Positions 32,486 to 37,281 of a stretch of DNA of 37,281 bases are shown in pieces; position 1 is the first letter of the stretch; each line of letters opens with the position of its first letter. The position numbers and the translations under genes were made by a program. Below the pieces are notes generated by a model, which did no database searches, was not told the DNA's origin, and worked only from the letters and a program-made list of their open reading frames with translations. Source of the stretch: Comamonadaceae bacterium (GTDB lineage Bacteria; Pseudomonadota; Gammaproteobacteria; Burkholderiales; Burkholderiaceae_C); assembly GCA_947450695.1 (NCBI GenBank), contig CANFWV010000034.1:1-37281 (forward strand). Direction: 5' to 3'.

Positions 32486-34267
32486 ATGAAAAAAATTCTT
32501 TGGACTTTGGCTGGATTGTGGCTGGCGCTTGCGCCGATGGCTGGACGAACAGCGCCTGCCGAACCCGTGACGGGTAAAAGCCCTGCTACGTCGCTGGAAG
32601 AGCATCAAACCAAAGAAGCTGAAAACGCTAGCTCCTCCCTGGATGCTCAACTCTTTTATCAGCTGCTGATTGGCGAGATCAGTGCGAATGCAGGCGAACC
32701 AGCGCCGGCTGTTTCTCTGATACTGGACGCGGCCCAAAAAACCAAAGACGCTCAGCTTTATCAGAGGGCGACCGAACTTGCGCTGCAATCGCGCTCTGGC
32801 GAGGCCGCCTTGCAAGCCGCACGAGCTTGGAAACAAGCGCACCCCAAGTCAATTGAGGCCAGCCGCTACACGCTGCAAATTTTGCTGGCGCTGAACCGAA
32901 TCACCGAAACAGCTGAGCCCCTTAAATCTTTGGTCGAGTTAACGCCCACCATGGAACGGTTACAAACCTTCGCCGCAGTGCCGCGTCTTTATGCCCGCGC
33001 TGGCGACAAAAAACTCGCCGCAACCTTGGTTGAACAAACCTTGGCACCGTACTTCACCCAGCCGGGCACCGCAGGGTCAGCTTGGGCCATGGCGGGTCGA
33101 CTCCGTTTGGCCGCAGGTGACACGGCAGGTGCGTTGGAAGCCGCCAATCGAGGCCATGCCGCTGACGCACAGGCGGAAGGACCGGTGCTGGTCGCCCTTG
33201 AATTAATGGACCCGAAGCGTCCGCAAGCCGAGGCGATGGTGAGCCAATACTTGGCCCGCGCGACGCCCGCTTCATCGGAACTCCGCATGGCTTACGTGCG
33301 TAACCTGCTCAACGCAGAGCGCTACCCCAATGCATTGACTCAACTTCAGATTCTGCTCAAAGAAAAACCTGATTTTGCGCAGGGTTGGCTGGTCTTAGGT
33401 TCGCTTCAGCTGCAAGAAAAAAAATCGGTATTAGCCGAAACATCCCTGAAACAGTATGTAGCGCTGGCCGAACAACAAACCCCTGGAGACGAGAGCTCTC
33501 GCGGCTTGGCGCAGGCTTTTTTGACGCTCGCGCAGATCGCAGAGAAACGCCAGGATTTAGCCGGTGCGGATGCCTGGCTCAAGCGGATTGAAAACCCGGA
33601 AATGCTCATGCAGGCGCAAATGCGCAGGGCCAACCTGCTGGCTAAGCAAGGGAAGCTGCAAGAAGGACTTCAGCTCATTCGCGACCTACCAGAGCTCAAA
33701 GAGAGTGACGACCGCAGCAAATTGATGGCTCAAGCCACGCTCCTCAAAGAATTCAAGCAGTACCTGCCGGCGTACGAGCTGATCGCGCAAGCCATCGTCC
33801 AAGCCCCAGATGACATCGAGCTTATTTATGAGCAGGCCATGACCGCAGAAAAACTCAACAGGCTTGACGAAATGGAGCAACTGCTGCGACGTGTCATCAA
33901 GCTCAAACCCGATTACCACGCTGCCTACAACGCCCTCGGTTACTCGCTGGCTGATCGCAACCTGCGCTTAACTGAGGCCAAAGTTTTGATTCAAAAAGCG
34001 GTCGCTTTTGCGCCTACAGACCCCTTCATCCAAGACAGCCTCGGCTGGGTTGAATATCGTCTGGGCAATCAGGCGGAAGCCTTAAGGCTTCTTGACGCCG
34101 CATTCAAGGCCAGACCAGACTCTGAAATTTCGGCACACTTGGGCGAAGTGCTGTGGAGCATGGGCCAGCGCGAACGTGCACAAGCGATCTGGAAAGAAGG
34201 CCGACTGCTGAATCCAGAGAACGAGACGCTGCTTGAAACGCTGAAGCGCCTACGCAGCAAGCTCTGA
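32486..34267 (+). CDS. Exported tetratricopeptide repeat protein upstream of lolB
   Basis: A 593-residue protein. The N-terminus MKKILWTLAGLWLALAPMAG is a signal peptide. The mature protein is helical throughout, with about ten TPR-like units; the clearest are near the end (AYNALGYSLADRNLRLTEAKVLIQ; FIQDSLGWVEYRLGNQAEALRLLDAA; SAHLGEVLWSMGQRERAQAIW). Such proteins between mutM and lolB are widespread in Betaproteobacteria and are thought to be periplasmic or envelope scaffolds; no specific role is known to me. No Shine-Dalgarno precedes the ATG at 32486; an in-frame ATG at 32462 shares bases with the mutM start codon. The open frame further upstream is antisense mutM. lolB starts four bases after the stop. 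Confidence 0.88.
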   Translation: MKKILWTLAGLWLALAPMAGRTAPAEPVTGKSPATSLEEHQTKEAENASSSLDAQLFYQLLIGEISANAGEPAPAVSLILDAAQKTKDAQLYQRATELALQSRSGEAALQAARAWKQAHPKSIEASRYTLQILLALNRITETAEPLKSLVELTPTMERLQTFAAVPRLYARAGDKKLAATLVEQTLAPYFTQPGTAGSAWAMAGRLRLAAGDTAGALEAANRGHAADAQAEGPVLVALELMDPKRPQAEAMVSQYLARATPASSELRMAYVRNLLNAERYPNALTQLQILLKEKPDFAQGWLVLGSLQLQEKKSVLAETSLKQYVALAEQQTPGDESSRGLAQAFLTLAQIAEKRQDLAGADAWLKRIENPEMLMQAQMRRANLLAKQGKLQEGLQLIRDLPELKESDDRSKLMAQATLLKEFKQYLPAYELIAQAIVQAPDDIELIYEQAMTAEKLNRLDEMEQLLRRVIKLKPDYHAAYNALGYSLADRNLRLTEAKVLIQKAVAFAPTDPFIQDSLGWVEYRLGNQAEALRLLDAAFKARPDSEISAHLGEVLWSMGQRERAQAIWKEGRLLNPENETLLETLKRLRSKL

Positions 34268-34271
34268 ATTC

Positions 34272-34841
34272 ATGCGATCCATGCGCCTTGTGTTCAACCT
34301 CTCATCAAACTCGTCAAACACTGCGATAACTGAGGGGACATCTCGCCGCAGCGGCCTGCTCGGGCTAGCTTGCGCCAGTTTGGTGTGGTTGAGCGGCTGC
34401 GTTCAAATGCCGCGGGCACCCAATGATGCCCCCAGTGCAGACAGCTGGTCCGGTCGACTGAGTCTGCAAGTGCAGACCGAACCACCCCAATCCTTCTCTG
34501 GCGGCTTTGAAATCAAAGGCAATCCCAATCTGGGGGAGTTGATCCTGAACAGCCCGCTGGGAAACACCGTGCTGGCTGCCAGATGGTCGCCGAAGCAAGC
34601 GACACTTTACTCTGGCAGTGAGACGCGCAACTACGCTTCTATTGATGCGTTGATTGAGCAGTCCACGGGTGCAGCGCTTCCAGTGGCAGCCCTGTTTGAC
34701 TGGCTCGCCGGCAAAGACACACAGTCCAACGGATGGACGGCCGACCTCAAGCGCCAACCCGAAGGGCGCATCGAAGCCCGCCGCCTCCAGCCACTGCCGC
34801 AGACTGAACTGCGCATCGTCTTGGACACGCCGCCGCGCTAA
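34272..34841 (+). CDS. lolB: Outer membrane lipoprotein LolB
   Basis: A 189-residue lipoprotein that receives lipoproteins from LolA and inserts them in the outer membrane. The lipobox is LSGC with cysteine 43, so the positively charged leader before the hydrophobic stretch (RRSGLLGLACASLVW) is unusually long at about 26 residues; the second ATG at 34281 shortens it by three. The mature part shows the LolB pattern SWSGRLSLQV, FEIKGNPNLGELILNSPLGNTVLAARWSPK-type strands, and ALFDWLAGKD. Overall sequence similarity in this family is low, so context (TPR gene before, ispE after) strengthens the call. Confidence 0.9.
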   Translation: MRSMRLVFNLSSNSSNTAITEGTSRRSGLLGLACASLVWLSGCVQMPRAPNDAPSADSWSGRLSLQVQTEPPQSFSGGFEIKGNPNLGELILNSPLGNTVLAARWSPKQATLYSGSETRNYASIDALIEQSTGAALPVAALFDWLAGKDTQSNGWTADLKRQPEGRIEARRLQPLPQTELRIVLDTPPR

Positions 34842-34863
34842 ATGACTACGCGCTGAACCCGAT

Positions 34864-35766
34864 ATGACCCTAACCGAAACTTCGTCTCAGTCCACTCAGC
34901 ACGCCGCCCCGCTGAAGGCAATTTACGACGTTCTGGCACCCGCAAAACTGAATCTATTTCTGCACATCACCGGGCGGCGTGCTGATGGCTACCACTTGCT
35001 GCAGTCGGTTTTCATGCTCATCGATTGGTGCGACACCCTGCATTTCGAGCTGCGCCACGACGGCATTATTTCTAGGACCGATCTAGGGACAGCCACTGCC
35101 GACGCACTGCCCCCAGACGACCTGACTGTGCGTGCCGCTAGGGCCTTGCAAGCCGCTACTGGAACGCCACTGGGCGTCAACATCAGCCTTGAAAAATGCA
35201 TCCCATCTCAGGCTGGAATGGGTGGTGGATCGTCTGACGCAGCGAGTTGCCTGCGCGCGCTCCAGCGGCTTTGGGGGGTTCGTTTGTCGCCTGAAAAATT
35301 ACAGGCGATCGCCCTGACGTTGGGTGCTGATGTGCCGTTTTTTCTCGGCAAAGGTCACGCTTGGGTCGAAGGCATCGGCGAACAGCTGACCCCAATCCAA
35401 TTACCGCCAGCGCAATTTTTAGTGGTCAAACCCCCCATAGGACTTTCAACACCTGCAATTTTTGGCGCGATAGAGCTAAAACGCGATACACAAACTGCTA
35501 CAATGCTAGGCTTTGCTGCAAATGACGAAGGCCGTGTTTACGGATTTGGCCGAAACGACTTGCAGCCGGTTGCTGAAAAGCTTTGTGATCCGCTAATTCA
35601 GTCTTTGGACTGGCTTGCAGCGCAAGGACTGCAAGGCAGAATGACCGGCTCTGGTAGTGCTGTTTTTGCGCAAATTTTGCATGAATCGATGATTCCGACA
35701 GGCCCAAGCGGTTGGATCATTAAAAAATGTAGAAATCTGGAGTCACATCCTCTTGCCGGTTGGTAG
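34864..35766 (+). CDS. ispE: 4-diphosphocytidyl-2-C-methyl-D-erythritol kinase
   Basis: A 300-residue GHMP kinase of the non-mevalonate isoprenoid pathway, phosphorylating CDP-methylerythritol. The N-terminal block APAKLNLFLHITGRRADGYH and the glycine-rich ATP loop in SQAGMGGGSSDAASCL are diagnostic; GADVPFFLGKGHAWVEGIGE and the C-terminal GRMTGSGSAVFA follow. The first 23 residues before the conserved block are extra and polar. lolB-ispE-tRNA-Gln-prs is the standard betaproteobacterial order. ispE starts 22 bases after lolB and is probably cotranscribed with it. Confidence 0.96.
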   Translation: MTLTETSSQSTQHAAPLKAIYDVLAPAKLNLFLHITGRRADGYHLLQSVFMLIDWCDTLHFELRHDGIISRTDLGTATADALPPDDLTVRAARALQAATGTPLGVNISLEKCIPSQAGMGGGSSDAASCLRALQRLWGVRLSPEKLQAIALTLGADVPFFLGKGHAWVEGIGEQLTPIQLPPAQFLVVKPPIGLSTPAIFGAIELKRDTQTATMLGFAANDEGRVYGFGRNDLQPVAEKLCDPLIQSLDWLAAQGLQGRMTGSGSAVFAQILHESMIPTGPSGWIIKKCRNLESHPLAGW

Positions 35767-35769
35767 AAT
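35761..35769 (+). promoter_or_regulatory. Candidate extended -10 promoter for tRNA-Gln
   Basis: TGGTAGAAT, an extended -10 (TGn plus TAGAAT), overlaps the end of ispE. The start would be near 35776, about 105 bases before the tRNA. No convincing -35 is present, as is usual for extended -10 promoters. Confidence 0.35.
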
Positions 35770-35880
35770 GCCGGTTTTAGGACAAGTTTTCTAGATGTTA
35801 GTGATAGATGACAAGGTTATAGGTTGGCTGCTGAGTTAAGGGTTGTCGCAAGGCAATTACTTAGAGCAGCTGACCTGTGT

Positions 35881-35957
35881 AGGGGTGTCGCCAAGTTGGT
35901 TAAGGCACTGGATTTTGATTCCAGCATTCGCAGGTTCGACTCCTTCCACCCCTGCCA
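35881..35957 (+). tRNA. tRNA-Gln (anticodon TTG)
   Basis: A 77-nt tRNA with encoded CCA. Acceptor AGGGGTG pairs with CACCCCT, the anticodon stem-loop is CTGGA-TTTTGAT-TCCAG, and the discriminator is G. As printed, the T-stem is GCAGG / CCTTC with one C-T mismatch at position 50-64, which is not usual (see findings). Decodes CAA and CAG. Confidence 0.95.
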
Positions 35958-35966
35958 AATTTACAG

Positions 35967-36014
35967 GGCCTTTGCCGCGGACTTTGATTCAAAGTCCGGG
36001 CATCGGCCTTTTGT
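35967..36014 (+). terminator. Strong hairpin between tRNA-Gln and prs (terminator or attenuator)
   Basis: CGGACTTT (35978-35985) and AAAGTCCG (35991-35998) form a perfect stem, extended by TGCC/GGCA and then by GGCC/GGCC outer pairs. TTTT follows at 36009-36012. It would end the tRNA-Gln transcript; partial read-through could set prs expression. Confidence 0.6.
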
Positions 36015-36130
36015 GTTTAGTGCCTTAGATTGACGGTAAAGCAAAACCGGATCGGCATTGAATACCCAGTGTTTTTTAGTGTGTCTTTTGCTTTTTCATT
36101 GTTTCAATGCCAAACACCGCTGGACCCCAC

Positions 36131-37105
36131 ATGCTTCCGCATCACCCTGAATTCATGGTTTTTACTGGCAATGCCAATCCGGGATTAGCTCAGGAGATTG
36201 CCAAGAACCTCGGTATTTCATTGGGGGCCGCTCATGTAGGCCGCTTTTCCGATGGTGAAGTCACCGTTGAGATTCAGCAAAACGTGCGGGCTCGCGAAGT
36301 CTTTGTGGTGCAGTCAACCTGCGCACCCACCAACGACAACCTGATGGAATTGCTGATCATGGTGGATGCTTTGAAACGCGCTTCTGCTGAGCGAATTTCC
36401 GCCGTCATCCCTTACTTTGGTTACGCCCGCCAAGATCGTCGTCCGCGCTCTGCCCGTGTGCCGATCACTGCAAAAGTGGTGGCTAACATGCTGCAAGCTG
36501 TCGGCGTCTCACGGGTTCTGACGATGGACTTGCACGCTGACCAAATTCAGGGATTTTTCGACATTCCTGTCGACAATATTTACGCATCACCTGTCTTGTT
36601 GGGTGACCTGCGCCAGCAAAACTACAACGACCTCATGGTCGTCTCGCCAGACGTAGGCGGAGTGGTCCGCGCACGCGCGCTGGCTAAGCAGCTCGGCTGC
36701 GACATGGCCATCATTGACAAGCGTCGGCCCAAAGCCAATGTGTCTGAAGTCATGCACGTGATCGGTGACATTGATGGCCGCAACTGCGTCATCATGGACG
36801 ACATGATCGACACCGCCGGAACGCTGCTCAAAGCCGCTGAAGTGCTCAAAGAACGCGGCGCCAAAAAAGTTTATGCCTATTGCACCCATCCGATTTTTTC
36901 GGGTCCTGCCATAGACCGTATTGCCAAAAGCGACGCCCTCGACGAAGTCGTGGTAACAAATACCATCTCGCTGAGCGAAAGCGCCATGGCCTGTCAAAAA
37001 ATTCGCCAACTCTCTGTTGCACCACTGATTGCCGAAACGATTCAGCGCATTGCAAAGGGTGAGTCGGTCATGAGTTTGTTCTCGGATCAAGACAATCTGT
37101 TCTGA
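36131..37105 (+). CDS. prs: Ribose-phosphate pyrophosphokinase
   Basis: A 324-residue enzyme making PRPP from ribose 5-phosphate and ATP for nucleotide, histidine and tryptophan synthesis. The family blocks are all there: [51 protein letters not shown], the flexible-loop region [12 protein letters not shown] and the PRPP-binding [13 protein letters not shown]. The ATG at 36131 ([13 protein letters not shown]) gives the usual length; an in-frame ATG at 36107 would add eight residues, and neither has a strong ribosome site. tRNA-Gln and a strong hairpin precede it and rplY follows, the standard order. Confidence 0.95.
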   Translation: MLPHHPEFMVFTGNANPGLAQEIAKNLGISLGAAHVGRFSDGEVTVEIQQNVRAREVFVVQSTCAPTNDNLMELLIMVDALKRASAERISAVIPYFGYARQDRRPRSARVPITAKVVANMLQAVGVSRVLTMDLHADQIQGFFDIPVDNIYASPVLLGDLRQQNYNDLMVVSPDVGGVVRARALAKQLGCDMAIIDKRRPKANVSEVMHVIGDIDGRNCVIMDDMIDTAGTLLKAAEVLKERGAKKVYAYCTHPIFSGPAIDRIAKSDALDEVVVTNTISLSESAMACQKIRQLSVAPLIAETIQRIAKGESVMSLFSDQDNLF

Positions 37106-37121
37106 CCCAAGACAAAAAGTG

Positions 37122-37147
37122 GGTGGCGCTTTGAAGTGCCGCCTTTT
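37122..37147 (+). terminator. Probable terminator between prs and rplY
   Basis: GGTGGCGC (37122-37129) and GTGCCGCC (37136-37143) form an 8-bp stem with two G-T wobbles and a TTTGAA loop, followed by TTTT. The T-run is short, so read-through into rplY is plausible. Confidence 0.5.
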
Positions 37148-37195
37148 ACGTCACGAGGCGAGCTGGTCGCGGCCTGCCTCTTCAGGAGAAATAGT

Positions 37196-37281
37196 ATGAA
37201 ATTCACCGCTTTTGAGCGCGCATTGCAGGGTACGGGTGCGAGCCGCCGTCTCCGCATCACCGGCCGCACGCCCGGTATTGT
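37196..37281 (+). CDS. rplY: 50S ribosomal protein L25/general stress protein Ctc, 5' part
   Basis: Only the first 28 codons are in the window. The N-terminus [20 protein letters not shown] followed by a GRTPGIV end is typical of the long L25/Ctc form, which binds 5S rRNA. AGGAGA stands six bases before the ATG. It follows prs, its normal betaproteobacterial neighbour; pth would be expected next, outside the window. Confidence 0.9.
   Translation, partial: MKFTAFERALQGTGASRRLRITGRTPGI

Noticed and set aside
1-37281. Mobile elements, prophage, CRISPR array, toxin-antitoxin or defence island
   Set aside because: No transposase, integrase, terminal repeats, spaced direct repeats or defence-type domains were recognised; gene order is conserved core throughout.

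Overview
The window is a stretch of conserved chromosome from a betaproteobacterium, most likely order Burkholderiales and close to Comamonadaceae (Rhodoferax, Polaromonas or Limnohabitans type). The evidence is gene order and protein sequence: yicC-gmk-rpoZ-spoT with convergent greB; hrcA with divergent nadK-recN-rapZ; mutY-mutM with a divergent TPR gene, lolB, ispE, tRNA-Gln, prs and rplY; a solitary Bug-family binding protein; and a kinase/universal-stress-protein fusion. This assignment comes from reading, not from a database search.

Layout. 1-2060: minus-strand operon of bactofilin, M23 peptidase and bactofilin, a likely cell-shape or peptidoglycan module, with a promoter and palindrome at its head. 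2061-4974: minus-strand rph, rdgB, hemW and a small membrane protein. 5236-9437: plus-strand yicC, gmk, rpoZ, terminator and spoT; greB converges on spoT. 10098-12322: metallophosphoesterase and Ser/Thr kinase-USP fusion. 12385-12461: tRNA-Arg. 12751-16421: two converging gene pairs (ChbG/YdjC deacetylase + ArnT-like transferase; GT2 + GtrA) that fit a hexosamine modification pathway for lipid A or a related envelope lipid. 16544-18316: PAS-PAS-PAS-GGDEF protein with a 13-base G/C homopolymer at its 5' end. 18573-21765: small secreted protein, tRNA with CAT anticodon, Bug protein, a hypothetical and a TPR membrane protein. 21850-27592: hrcA, then nadK-recN-rapZ and an Fsr-type exporter. 27611-30395: two-subunit molybdenum hydroxylase (isoquinoline 1-oxidoreductase type). 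30516-37281: mutY, mutM, TPR protein, lolB, ispE, tRNA-Gln, prs and the start of rplY.

Most genes are housekeeping: nucleotide pool and alarmone metabolism (gmk, rdgB, prs, spoT), RNA processing (rph, yicC), oxidative DNA damage repair (mutM, mutY, recN) and envelope biogenesis (bactofilins, lolB, ispE, the lipid-sugar module). I saw no insertion sequence, prophage, integrase, CRISPR array or toxin-antitoxin pair. The points most worth a second look are the lipid-sugar module, the bactofilin sandwich with its palindromic promoter, the homopolymer at the diguanylate cyclase start, and an in-frame membrane-segment reading frame just past the stop of the small gene after hemW.
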